Positions 47,390-58,699 of a DNA stretch of 64,000 nucleotides are shown here, piece by piece; positions within the stretch are counted from its first letter, which is position 1, and every line of letters starts with the position of its first letter. The DNA lies in the NCBI GenBank assembly GCA_012934845.2, contig WNNJ02000860.1, positions 150,598 to 214,597 on the forward strand. Reading direction: 5' to 3'. Made by a program: the position numbers and the translations under genes. The DNA comes from Pomphorhynchus laevis (Eukaryota > Acanthocephala > Palaeacanthocephala > Echinorhynchida > Pomphorhynchidae). A model generated the notes under the pieces. The model was given only the letters and a program-made list of their open reading frames with translations, did not search any database and was not told the DNA's origin.

Positions 47390-47759
47390 ACATAAATGTT
47401 TCAAATTATTTTAGTTTTTTTTCGATGTAAGACAATTTTGAAACTAATCCTGAATTAAATTCAATATATTTTACTCTCTCATATTTTGTAGCATTCGTAG
47501 CTTAATTTTTAATAGAAAGAAACCATCTCAATGGATAAAACCATTTCCACCGTTTATGTAAACTTTTTACTTTTGTTTCATATATAAAAATTACAATATT
47601 TTCTAGCGGATTATATAAAACCAAGAAGATTTTACCATTTCAAATCAAGGAAATTAGGGTCGAAATCAAAAAACACAGCAGTTTTTGTATATGATACATC
47701 GTATATTATTTATTAGTCATTACATAAAAATTGATTTTTATTTTAAATTCTATAATAAA
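47390..47759. other. spacer after the GPCR
   Basis: No gene or repeat recognised apart from AT-rich sequence. A short stretch near 47710-47760 resembles the Naiad 3' tail (TTATTTATTAGTCA). Confidence 0.35.
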
Positions 47760-48330
47760 TTTTGACTTCATATATATTCTTTTTGAAATTTTAATTTCAA
47801 AACTAGTGTGAGACAAGATTTATTTTATTTACGTTTCAGCTTAGTTCGCCTTTTTCAAAATTTAGAAGACAAAAGTTATAAATTAAAAAACTTTTCAAAA
47901 TAAGAGTTATAAATTTCAGGTCATATCTTTCCATTGAAAAACGTGTTCTTCATTTAGCATGTTGCTCCTATCTGTCATTAACTGCCCAATTTCTCTCATT
48001 TCTTTTTCCCGCCTTTTATGGACATTCTTATTGTCTTTCGATAAGATTGTATATTTGAAACATTCATTTCCATGTTGCAGTGCATATTTTATTGCGGCAT
48101 CTTGCTACGTTTGTGCAATATATCAGCTCTCCTATTATTTAGTCTTTCCGAAAGGCATCTCCAACTTTCACCAACATACTGTGCATTGCAAACAATGCAT
48201 TTTGCTAAATAAAATACACCCATATCCTTGCAAGTATGATGGTTGCTTTTATATTTCGGGATTTGGCAAACCTGGTGTTGCAATCTGTCAACTGACAGCT
48301 CTATCGTAAAGTTAGAAGTTTTTGAGGTTA
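47760..48330 (-). mobile_element. Penelope-like element, C-terminal GIY-YIG endonuclease fragment
   Basis: On the minus strand the frame HHTCKDMGVFYLAKCIVCNA, then QYVGESWRCLSERLNNRRAD, is a GIY-YIG nuclease with its cysteine pairs. It continues in another frame with KYALQHGNECFKYTILSKDN, the usual later part with the active-site region. This is the C-terminal nuclease of ordinary Penelope-like elements, a different group from the Naiad copies here. It is a broken 3' end fragment. The same region occurs in plus orientation at 57460-58015. Confidence 0.75.
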
Positions 48331-48339
48331 TACGTACTC

Positions 48340-49320
48340 AGAACGTTTTGACATACGAGGGCTATTTGTGTTGTTTACAGTAAATTAAAAGATTCATATG
48401 CCCCTAGGAATTGAATTAAATCGTGAACATTTTCGTGCGATTTTTTTTACAACTTTCGACGTGGATTAACTCTGCAGCAGTGCATGAATGAACTTCATTC
48501 AACTTTTGACGATGAAGCTCCACAAAGGAACCAGTGTTTTTGAAGGTATGGTGAATTCAATCGTGGTCGGAGTTCACTCCAAGACGAATTTCGTGAAGGT
48601 CGTCCAAAATCAGTTGTTGTTCCGAAAAACATTGATGCTGTGCGCGAACTGATATTGCAAGATCGTCATGTGACATATCGAGAGATAGAGACAACTTTAG
48701 GCATTAGTCGCACCAGTATACACTCAATATTGCATGAACATTTAACTGTCAAAAAAATTGTTCGCGTTGGATCCCACACAATTTGTCAATCGCTCAAAAA
48801 AGGCTCGTGTTGATTGGTCGAAAGAAATGCTCGAAAAATACTATCGCGATGCTTCAAACACGTCTATGACATTGTGACAGGTGATGAATCGTGGATTTAC
48901 GCGTATGAGCCCGAAAGTAAACAGCAGTTGACTGTATGGGTGTTTCAAGATGAGCCAAATTCAACAAAAGTTGTTCGCGCACGAAGCACTTCCCAACCGC
49001 CGAAGACGGATCACTCTACATCACGAGAATGCGAGCTCTCACACATCGGTTCAAACAACTGCATTTTTGAACACCCAAAACATCGATTTGATTAGTCATC
49101 CGCCATATAGTTCTGACCTTTCACCAAATGATTTCTTTTTATTCCCGCACGTAAAAAAACAAACTGAGAGGTCAACGTTTTTCGACACCTGAAGAAGCGG
49201 TTGCTGCATTCAGAATGCATGTTTTGGAGATACTTTAATCAGAGTGGAAAATGTGCTTCGACAATTGGTTCAAACGCATGCAAAAGTGTATAGTTCTTGA
49301 TAGGGAATATTTTGAAAAGT
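48340..49320 (+). mobile_element. mariner DNA transposon, decayed
   Basis: A Tc1/mariner transposase of the DD34D mariner group, in broken frames. Parts in order: LNREHFRAI, the helix-turn-helix region with QQCMNELH, REGRPKSVVVPKNIDAVREL, RHVTYREIETTLGISRTSIH, KKARVDWSKEMLEK, TGDESWIYAYEPESKQQ (first catalytic Asp), LHHENASSHT and HPPYSSDLSPNDFFLFP (third Asp). In the second site the usual HHDN reads HHEN, so the catalytic Asp is Glu. About 45 codons between VVRARSTS and NRRRRITLHH are missing. The left end probably starts TACGAGGG near 48345; the right inverted repeat was not found, because Naiad sequence follows directly. Confidence 0.85.
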
Positions 49321-49324
49321 ATAG

Positions 49325-52270
49325 GCGGTTCCAGCCTGCAACCGCCTTAAGCAGGGCAGTCCCCTGTCAGATGCTGCTGGATGGCCCGTTGTAAGTTTAG
49401 TCTAAGTCAACTAAACTAGGTGGCGACACCGAAAAAGCAACGTTAAAAATTATGACTTAAAAGTTACATGTACTCAACCATATTGGAAAAATACGTAAGT
49501 ACTAATGATTTCAATTTTAGATCTTTTAAATGTAACAGAAAAAATTGTATAGTTTGTGATGTTATAAATAATAATAATTGTATCGTAAGTAATACGACAA
49601 ACAAATGTTTTTCATTAAATATTAATAATAATTGTAACTACAATACCGCAGGTGTAGTGTATCTTATACAATGTACATGTGGATTGCAATATATAGGAAA
49701 AACATCAAATGTTAAAAACTAGGTTTAGCCAACACATATATAATATACAGCATAATAGTCAAACTATATTTCATATAGTTTGACTAAAAAAGGTTCGTGA
49801 TATTAAATGATAATTACATGATATTAAAAACTGTAAATAATTTATTTTAGAACATATTACCGAAGAAAACATTTCAATATTAAATCAAAAACTATTAGAA
49901 AAATAAGATTTTTGGATTAAAACGCTTAATTCCATGTACCCAATAGGATTGAATGACGTGGTACAAGGAATTGGCAGAAGTAGTATAATACATAATAAAC
50001 AACTATATTATAATAATCCGGTTAAACGCAAACCAAGAAGTCATGGTGATAAAAGGAATAGGAAAAATAGAGTTAAAAATATTAAAAAAGATATGTATAT
50101 AAATGAACAATTAGAAATGTTGAAACAACTTTTAAGTGATAATAAGCTAAAAGATCTTTATGTTAATATAAGAAGTTTTTCTAAAGATATCATATGTTCA
50201 ATAAATGAAAAATTAATTAACGACTATGATAGGCTAAGTTGTATAATAGACAGTTATTGTAATACAAAATACTATAATCATACAATAAATGTAAATAATA
50301 GCAATAGAAAATATACATTAACCATAAACTTCATTAATAAATGTATAGATAACATAAATATAGCCGGACTTTTAAATAATTCTAAAAAAAGAAATAATAT
50401 GGTCAGATTTAAGTAAATATATTCCTAAAATAAGGTATAAGCTATTACCGCAATTAAAACGAAAAATTTGAAATTATAATAAAGAATTGAAATCTATATG
50501 TAACGATAATATCAGAAACATTATAGAAACAGAATGCAATTGTAAAAGTCTTAGTTTTGATAAAATAAATGAACATGTGAATTAAGAAAGCTGCTATCAA
50601 AAGGGTATAAATATAGATTAAATAATAACAACGACAAAAATAAAATTTACAATTCGTTATATAATAACTTAAATGATTACTTTAGTAAGCTGATTAATAG
50701 TGAAAGCTCGAATATATCTAAGATAAAAATTTGGAAAGATTATATATTTGATAAAATTTAAAAATAAAATGAAAATAACAAACAATTATAAAAGAAAAGA
50801 TAAAATTAATAAAGATATGTATAAAGAACTTACTAAATTAAAAATCCAATAAAACCTAGGTTCATATGTAGTGCGTTTAAATGTACATTAAAACCACTTT
50901 CTGTCTATATGAATAAAATATTTAAAGTAATTAAAGCACACTTTAAAAAATATTGCAAGGTAATCGAAATTAATACTGGCATAAAACACTATTTCAGTAT
51001 TAATTCTACAAAAGAATTTTTAGAACAGACAAAAGGAATAAATTTTCAAAATATAAATACATACGATTTTAGTACTCTTTATACAAATCTAGGTTTAGTA
51101 GATATTAAAGAAGCGTTAGTAAAATTAATTAATCTTATATTCGGAAAAAGATATACATATATATGTTATAATAATTATAACGCCTATCTAACAAAAATTA
51201 AACCATCAAATAAATATAAATATATGGATAAAATTGAATTAATAGAATCCTTAAATATTTTGATAAATCAAAATTATTTAAAAGTAGGGACATCTATATT
51301 GAGACAAGTAAAAGGTGTTCCAATGGGTGGTAATAGTAACCCAATTATAGCTGACTTGTTTTTAAGCTTTATAGAATATGAATTTGTTCATAACTGTGTA
51401 AAAACTAAATCTAAACTATATAAATATATGAAATATATGTTTCGATACATTGATGATATATGTGTATTTAATTCTAATAATTTTTATTCAATTAGTGAGC
51501 ACATTTATCCAGAAAGCCTTATTCTTAACAAAACCAATATTAATGATAAAGAAGGTGTATATCTAGATATGAACATTAAATTAACATTAACTAAAACTAC
51601 TATTAATTTATATCGTAAAGATGACATATTTAAATTTACAAGAAACATATTTTTGCATGAGCATTCATGCATACCATATAATATAAAATATAATACATTA
51701 AATAATGAAATTTTAAGAATTGCAACAATATGTAATGATATTGGCTTTCTTCAAAATCATTTAAATAATTTAATAGATACATATTTTAAACTAGGTTACT
51801 ATAAAAATAACATCAAGCAGAAAATAGTAAAATATATAAATCAACACAATAATATAAAGAATAAATTTAAACTCTTAAGTGGCAAATTTTTATGGATGGA
51901 TAATAAATAATATACTTTGTATTAGAATAAGATACTAGATAGTTATTTCAGAGGAAATACATCATTAGCATGTATTTGGCCCCGCTGCTATGTTGGGTAG
52001 AGGAGTTAGGGGCCGAAACCTGATAGCATAGCAGTTCCTCCTGATGACCTCTAATTCTTATTCTGATACAACGTCTGTTATTTATTAGTCAATTCATAAA
52101 AATGACGTTTATTTTAAATTTCATTTTTTTAACTTGATTTAAATTATAGAAAATCTAAAAACAATTATTAATTTTATTATTTAATTATTAAATTTTGATT
52201 TAGCATTATTATGTTTTGTTTATTTTATAATTATATTAAATACGTAGACTCAGTTAGCTGATTTAATTTG
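49325..52270 (+). mobile_element. Naiad-type Penelope-like retroelement, longest copy
   Basis: Permuted Penelope-like element with the nuclease before the reverse transcriptase. In order: a structured GC-richer leader (49325-49442); a GIY-YIG nuclease with zinc-binding Cys (FKCNRKNCIVC, then GVVYLIQCTCGLQYIGKT) at 49468-49722; a conserved block YPIGLNDVVQGIGRSS from 49934; a linker with the CxC motif (ETECNCKS, about 50530); the reverse transcriptase at 50909-51910 with motif A DFSTLYTN, motif B VKGVPMGGNSNP and motif C FRYIDDI, ending GKFLWMDNK; and the structured 3' module (51911-52069) and a tail ending near TACGTAGACTCAGTTAGCTG (52241-52260). This is the domain order described for the Naiad clade. 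Compared with the 39655-40890 copy it lacks part of the RT fingers. It has several breaks. Confidence 0.88.
51911..52069 (+). other. structured 3' module of the Naiad-type element
   Basis: Nested complementary parts: outer arms GTATTAGAATAAG (51919-51931) and CTTATTCTGATAC (52057-52069, with one G-T pair); GAGGAA (51951-51956) with TTCCTC (52035-52040); hairpin AAATACAT/ATGTATTT (51955-51977); GGCCCC (51978-51983) with GGGGCC (52009-52014); and CTGCTATG (51985-51992) with CATAGCAG (52027-52034). The last two interlock as an H-type pseudoknot. The GAGGAA strand and the hairpin share two bases, so they compete slightly. Copies at 5410-5550 and 59395-59510 keep the main pairings. Confidence 0.7.
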
Positions 52271-53440
52271 ATGATTAATATTTGTTTTTGTTTTCTAATC
52301 CCGAAATATAAAAGGCAACCCTCATACATGAATATTTTAATTTGCATTTATGCCTGGTCTGTTGACTGGTGTATTCATGACATGTATTCATAACTGGACA
52401 AGTTTTACATCTTGGTCGTAAATTATTATATTTATATGTGAATACATTTTATTAAATATATTCTAAAATTAAAATTTAATATATTCAAAACAGAGTATAT
52501 TATTTACTATTTAGTGACTGGGGTTGATTTTAACTCTTGTCAATTTCTTAACTTTAGTCTATTGTTTCCAAATATTAACTATTAACTCACCTCCAAATTC
52601 TCTCTCCCTCTCCAGTGCTTGTGAATTCCGCTGTTCCAATCCATTTTAGCCTCCGCCGTTTTGATCACATTTCATTTTGCCTCTTTAAAGTCAACTGCTA
52701 TCCATTGAAAACCGCATTCTTTTCCGTATCATTTATATCACTTTTCTACTCTTTTCCTCAAATTCGCCTTCTTACCTGCATCTTCCTGCACATTTTGAAT
52801 CCCGAACCTTCGTTTATTCAACTCTAATATCCCCCATGTTCCGTCATTTTGCTTAAGCCGTGGATGCTGTTTCCTTTTTAACATAGATAGCTGGTATAAG
52901 TCCTTTCACATTTATTCTATCGTAGGCTCTTTTGAACTCTGTTTGAAGGAATTTTAAAGCTGGATGATACTCTAGCACAACTATAGCTTTATTTTTCGTA
53001 TTATTTTGATTGTTAGTAATAAGCTTAGCATCAAAACATCTCCTGGCTTTTTGAATTTGCTTATAGATAATTAATTTGTTGTATCCTCTGCTTAGAAGTG
53101 ATTTAGTCAAATACGATAAATGCTCTTCTTTGGAACAAATTTTGTCGCAAATTTTTAATATACGCGAGGCTTCGTTGCATATCATATTTTTCTTTGTTTT
53201 AAGAGATGGTAGCTTAAACTATGCAAAAACATATTGTTTGATGTTGACTTTCTTTATATTGTTTTATAATATTTTCCTTTATTACTGGACTAAAATTTAA
53301 AACTTGCCCAGTTATAAATATATGTCATAAATACACCAGTCAACAGACCAAGCATAAATACAAATTAAAAAAACCATGTACGAGGGTTGCTTTTTATATT
53401 TCGGGATTAGAGAACAAAAACAAATATTACATGACAAATA
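52268..53440 (-). mobile_element. C-terminal-nuclease Penelope-like fragment flanked by inverted repeat
   Basis: The minus-strand frame 53185-52853 reads CSKEEHLSYLTKSLLSRGYN, then ALKFLQTEFKRAYDRINVKG, the thumb region between reverse transcriptase and nuclease in ordinary Penelope-like elements. About 150 bases at 52268-52425 are repeated inverted at 53292-53440. Both contain CTAATCCCGAAATATAAAA with GGCAACCCTC (or its complement), which looks like a mariner inverted-repeat end (TACGAGGG), and a block with AGTCAACAGACCAAGCATAA. The latter block recurs at 57457-57540 just before a GIY-YIG fragment. The arrangement suggests several insertions and rearrangements. Confidence 0.6.
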
Positions 53441-53589
53441 TTATAAACATGACATGTATTGTTACAACTCGTTAGTGGTAAAAGATAAGATAAGGATTTT
53501 CTTAAACAAAACTTGTAACCGATAAAAAACGTGTTACAGAGAACAAAACATGCATGAGAAGACAAAAATAATATCAATTCGTTAATCAT

Positions 53590-56500
53590 TCAATCTTCTA
53601 TTTATTCTACGGCCTCAGGTCCAGCGGGATCTGAGCCCTCCAGCTAATCCAACACGCCGCTCTTCGACTGAACCACCCGGGGTCTATCACCCCCCGAAGA
53701 ATCCAATCTAGGCGGACTATGCGCGGTAATCGCGAGATGAGGAGCTTGAGAAACCTTAGTCTTTGCTCTGGAGGACGTCCTCTCGAAAAGAAGACTAATC
53801 CCGAGATAGCCCAAGTATCCCAGAGGCGCACTTGGGTTTTCCCATTCAACGACAGATGCTGAGCCCGTTTCAGGGCCCACCTAGCTTTCTTCAGGATACG
53901 TTTAAGTCTATCCAGTCAACTTTCGCCGACCATTTCACCGTAACAGTAAACCCCAGGTATTTTACTCGACTTGTGAAGGTAGGGAGTGGTTGATTAGTCA
54001 ATATAGAAGATAGAGCTGAGAGTGCTAGTCTCTTTAATTTTTTCTTTGTCGCAGGGGTGCCATGAAAGACAACTACCTGCGATTTGGATGAATTTAAAAT
54101 AAGATTGGATAGGGTCAGCTGGTCTGTTAATCTTAAAAAGAAACGGCTGATGTCCGAAGCGACATCTTTGCACCTGCGTCCAGAGAACAGGGCCGTGGTA
54201 TCATCAGCGTATACCACTAGATGTTGATCACGTTTAAAATTCTTGAATAGTACAATGGAGGCAGCAAGAAATAAGATAGGAGAAAGTGGGGATCCTTGGG
54301 GCACACCTGTAATAGGGTAGAACTGACACGTATCAGGGTCGTCTTCATAGTAGAACCTCTTGGTAAACAGTAATATCTCCACCCTCTTAACAATTCTCGC
54401 AGGCAACCCGAGGGACCTGAGAGAGGAGATAACAAAGGGAATGGAAATGCGGTCAAATGCAGCAGAAAAGTCAAGGAAAACAGCCACAGCTAGTTGATGG
54501 CTATTATCCCTACAAAACTGATGCACTTCACCTATTGCTGAATGAACCGAGCGTCCCTTGACAAACCCGTGAAAACTCGGTGGGATCAAATTACGCCTAC
54601 TTAAATGGTCGCGGATTCTACGCGCAAGCGCTTTTTCGTAGATGGAGATGAGAGAGTTTTGAATCGAAATGGGACGCAGATCTTTGGGACATGAAACCGG
54701 ACTATGCTTTGGTAAGAAAATTCTACGACTAATATTGATGCCGGCTACATCGGATGGTGAGGCTAAAAGCATTGTGACGGCCACATCTCTTCTTTGATCG
54801 GCTGTCAAAAGCTGACAGACTCGAGAAGATAGTGGGGCGACGGATTTAGAGGTGCCCGGAAGGGGCCTTCAGGAGTTAAGGATATCTGTAACAGATAAGT
54901 CCCTGCTCCTGAAGTCACCCCAAGGCGGGATTGGTTGGGGAGATTGAGTGGCTCTATAATTATGTAGGGATAGTGACTCCTTCGAAACATTATCAAGGTT
55001 TATACTACCAATCCAACCCAAAGCTCTATCCTTCCAACAGACAAACTTCTCCTTCTTGAATATCTTCCAGAAGGAAGACTGAGAAGGGTTAAGGTGAGCG
55101 ATGTTCGTCTTATCCCTGCTCAGCTGGAACCTATATCTAGTAATCCAGTATTCATTCGAGATGGCCTGCCTGGCGGAAACAGAGACATTGGGAAGACGTA
55201 GCATTTTAGCCAAAACCTTGAGTTTTGTTGGAGTGGGATTGTAAATATGACCTTTATAGGTAGTCGAAAGAAACGCGGTAGCTTGCGAGGAGAGGAAGGA
55301 ATTAAATTCGGTCAAATTCTCATTACCAATTCAGGGGAAGAGTTGGATAGCCGCCTGAAAGAAAGCCACTCTGATGGGATCAAAGTGAAACCTCCTTCTA
55401 AGCAACGTATCTTCCTCTATCCGCCAACGAATTAGGTCATGAGAGATGGTCTGTTTTTGGCGCGACTGCTCAGTACAGATGGGTTTCAACAACCACATCT
55501 TATGAAGCAGTAATATGTCGAGGAGAGAATTAGTTGTTGAGCAATGAAAAGTTGGGGACGGTGGTTTGTGAATAAGGTAATCGTTCCTGGCTCTGCGGAG
55601 TGCTGAATTAATCCAACGACCAGTTCTGTCGTTGAAGTCACCGAGTAACATGTCATAGCCACTACCCAAAATACGGTCCAGGAGATCACGGTTCTTGTGA
55701 ATTTCCCCTGGCCTAATATAGATATTGGCTATGCTGATACGTTTACCATTCTTACAAAGTGAAACAGCTAAACAAGACAGGGCTGGACAAGAATAGTTTA
55801 AAAGAAGGGATGATCTTAAGGAGCATTTAACTAGTGTTAAAAGACCTTGAGATGAAGAGGCGTGAGGAGGGGTTATGTACGGAGTGAAGTGGGTGTAAAT
55901 ATGCTTGGGGATAAATCGAGTAATGTCCTGGGGGATACGGATAGACCGCGTCTCCTGAAGGACTATAACATCCGCATCTCTACCAGATAGAAGGCTAAGG
56001 GCAGAAGCACCTCCCGAATTCCACTGAAGTATATTCAGTGAAACAGGCTCTTGACTACTTTGCATTGTGTTACGACCGCTGGAGTGGGATGCCTACCTCC
56101 TAGCAGAAACTAGGAGAGAGAAAGTTGCCCTTCTCACTCCCAGCCCTACCAGGAGAAGACACTTGCCCACCGGCATTATCTTCATCTCCCTTTGAGGCCA
56201 ACAACTCCCAACATATATCATCTTTCTTTGCCAACTTCAAGGAAGCCAACTTTTGTTTAGAAGATGATCTCTTCTTAGAACGGGGGGGGGCTCTTTTTGA
56301 AGAGGTAAGAATCGTCGATGGAGGAGAACGGGACTCCTCGAATTTCGCTATCAGATGGTTCGTTAAGGCTCGAATCTCGTCTTTATATATCTGTAGTCTT
56401 GCGTCAACAATTTTGAAAATGTCGGTGTCCGACATACCATAACCGTTTGAATTGGATAAGCTGGCAGCGGCAAAGTGGGCCGGTTTGACCGGTGCCCCAC

Positions 56501-57395
56501 AATGCCTTAATTTGTATTCTTTGAAGATAGGACATCTTCTAGACCAGGCCGGGTGCTGACCACCACAATTGGAACACAGAGGGGGGAGAGAACATTTCCC
56601 CTCATGAACTTCGGAAGAGCTGCAAACCCCACACGTATGGGGCCTAGTACAGTTCGAGGACCAGTGCCCCCAGAGATGGCACCCATTGCAATGGGGGTAT
56701 GTTAAGTCATCAGCGTCTACGATATTGAAAGAAAGATTGTACCCCAAAAAGGGGTTACATTTGCTTTTAGCCAGACATTCCGCCTGGTCGACTGCGGTAG
56801 AACAGAATGCTATTGGTATAGCCTGGCCTTTCTTGCCCAGGATTGAGCGAATATTATGAATTTTGAACTCAGATGTGAGAGCAATGATATCATCCTCCGT
56901 TGCGAATGGCGGAAAAAAATTAATTTTCAGAGTTGCCTGAATAGGCATGTAAGTAGTTGACCCAAATTCTTTTAGGTGTGTTTCGAAAAATTCTAGGTAC
57001 GATGCTGCCAGATCTGGAGAGCTGAAAGAAACCCGGATTTCGGAATCTAAATTTTTTATCGAATTAAATAGAATTCTCTTCTTATAAGAGCTTGTAAACT
57101 CTCTCAGAAAAATATTGAAAAGATTCTTCCTTTCAAATGGTTGAAGAAGTCTGATTATTACCAGATTCACCACTTTAGGCACAGGAGGGAGTTCTCCATC
57201 CGTGCTTGAGATTAAAACATTAGACGAAATAGGACTAACCTTGTTTTCTTTGGCTTGAAAATTCGATGTTACATTGGAAATACCTGAGTTCCGTTTCATA
57301 TTTGCTTGATTTTGTAAGTTGTTTGAAGCACCGATGGTAAATTTTTCTACAATTTTTTCTGTCATTTTATTTTTTGTTAGTGGTGAATTCATGAC
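53590..57395 (-). mobile_element. two-ORF LINE with zinc-knuckle ORF1 (Jockey/I-like group)
   Basis: Nearly complete non-LTR retrotransposon in minus orientation, G+C-richer than its surroundings. ORF1 (57392-56100, 430 codons) is intact and has three zinc knuckles, CNGCHLWGHWSSNC, CGVCSSSEVHEGKC and CSNCGGQHPAWSRRC, plus a basic tail SSKRAPPRSKKRSSSKQK. ORF2 begins at 56065 with an APE-type endonuclease (SLNILQWNSGGA, DADVIVLQETR, YDMLLGDFNDRTGRW, ISHDLI). It then has a reverse transcriptase (DLRPISIQNSLISIYEKAL, AVAVFLDFSAAFDRI, TGVPQGSPLSPILF, VVYADDTTALF) and a C-terminal part to about 53600. ORF2 has only a few frame breaks. It is the least decayed LINE here and so probably the youngest. 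It sits between blocks of Penelope-like sequence. Confidence 0.88.
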
Positions 57396-57459
57396 ATGTA
57401 TTCACCAGACTACATGTAGAAATAAGAAAAAAATACATGTACACCCTGTAAACGAACAA

Positions 57460-58015
57460 GATGTAAAACTTGTCCAGTTATAAATACATGTCATAAATAC
57501 ACCAGTCAACAGACCAAGCATAAATACAAATTAAAATATTTATGTACTTTCAAGGATAGGGGTGTAGTTTATTTAGCAGAATGCATTGTTTGCAATGCAC
57601 AGTATGTTGGTGAAAGTTGGAGATGCCTTTCGGAAAGACTAAATAATAGGAGAGCTGATATATTGCACAGTAGCAAGATGCCGCAGTAAAACATGCACTG
57701 CAACATGGAAATGAATGTTTTAAATATACAATCTTATCGAAAGACAATAACAATGTCCATAAAAGGCGGGAAAAAGAAATGAGTGAAATTGGGCAATTAA
57801 TGACGGATAGGAGCAACATGCTAAATGAAGAACACGTTTTTCAATGGAAAGATTTGACCTAAAATTTATAACTCTTATTTTGAAAAGTTTTTTAATTTAT
57901 AACTTTTGTCTTCTAGATTTTGAAAAGGGCGAACCAAGCCGAATCGTAAATATAATAAATCTTGTCTCACCCTAGTTTTGAAATTAAAAATTCAAAAAGA
58001 ATGTGTAATTGTACT
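57460..58015 (+). mobile_element. Penelope-like element, C-terminal GIY-YIG endonuclease fragment
   Basis: Plus-strand counterpart of 47760-48330: GVVYLAECIVCNAQYVGESW followed by RCLSERLNNRRADI, then in broken frames the later nuclease region and the shared 3' sequence GGGCGAACCAAGCCG and AATCTTGTCTCACCCTAG. It is preceded by the block with ACACCAGTCAACAGACC shared with 52340 and 53310. Broken 3' end fragment. Confidence 0.75.
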
Positions 58016-58039
58016 GAAGGAAATCCTAGGCGGTGGTTC

Positions 58040-58310
58040 AACCCAAATATAAATAATGTATATATATTGTATACAATTTTATTTGGACCAACTGCTATGT
58101 GCTTTGGCGGCATTTGATCGAGACCTTGCAAGGAGGTATATATCACATTTACTTTCTGGGGACTCATGATTATTGTACAGGTCTGTGATGTAACTGTTTT
58201 TGTTTTTAAGGCTGTTATGGATTTTGCGAGAAAACAAGCAACGACATCAATAAAATTTGCTGCTAAATAAATTAGGATGATCTGGAAAGCAAGTGGTTAG
58301 TTATATGATA
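58040..58310 (-). repeat. RTE-type LINE fragment
   Basis: Matches part of the RTE-type LINE at 61080-61450: GGCATTTGATCGAGACC, CACATTTACTTTCTGGGGAC, then, after a gap of about 180 bases relative to the other copy, TTATGGATTTTGCGAGAAAA and CATCAATAAAATTTGCTGC. On the minus strand the frame contains NVIYTSLQGLDQMPPK. It is a short remnant. Confidence 0.7.
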
Positions 58311-58324
58311 TGTAAATACAAATG

Positions 58325-58665
58325 TTTGGTCGAGGGGTAGCGGCCGAAACCTGATAACATAGCAGTTTCTCCTGATGACATCTATTTCTTATTTGAATAC
58401 AACGTCTGTTATTTATTAGTTAATTCATAAAAATTAACTATTATTTTAGATTTCAATTTTAAATTAATTTAAAATTGAAATAGCATTTTCAATAATGTAC
58501 ATTAAATAATCAAATTTCAAATATTAAATTGATACAAGTTTTATAAAATCTCATATAACAATAATTTATTATTTATAATAATTTATTATTTAATTATTTT
58601 AATTTTGTTTAGCATTATATTTAATTTACAAATAATAGAAACAAAGTAGACTCAGTTAGCCGATC
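58325..58665 (+). repeat. Naiad-type 3' end, solo
   Basis: Starts inside the structured module (AGCGGCCGAAACCTGATAAC, CATAGCAG, CTCCTGATGA), then the AT-rich tail, and ends near TAGACTCAGTTAGCCGATC at 58645. Without any coding part it is a severely truncated copy. Further CTCAGTTAGCTGATTTAAT words at 58743 and the complement at 58870 suggest more tail fragments beside it. Confidence 0.7.
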
Positions 58666-58699
58666 TGTAAGTGTTTTTAGTTATTTATAAATTGTTATA

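Noticed and set aside
51978-52047. HDV-like or hammerhead ribozyme in the Naiad 3' module
   Set aside because: The strand order recalls an HDV double pseudoknot, but no P3 hairpin or catalytic C context could be drawn. The CTGATGA box lacks a following GAAA. Kept only as a structured module.
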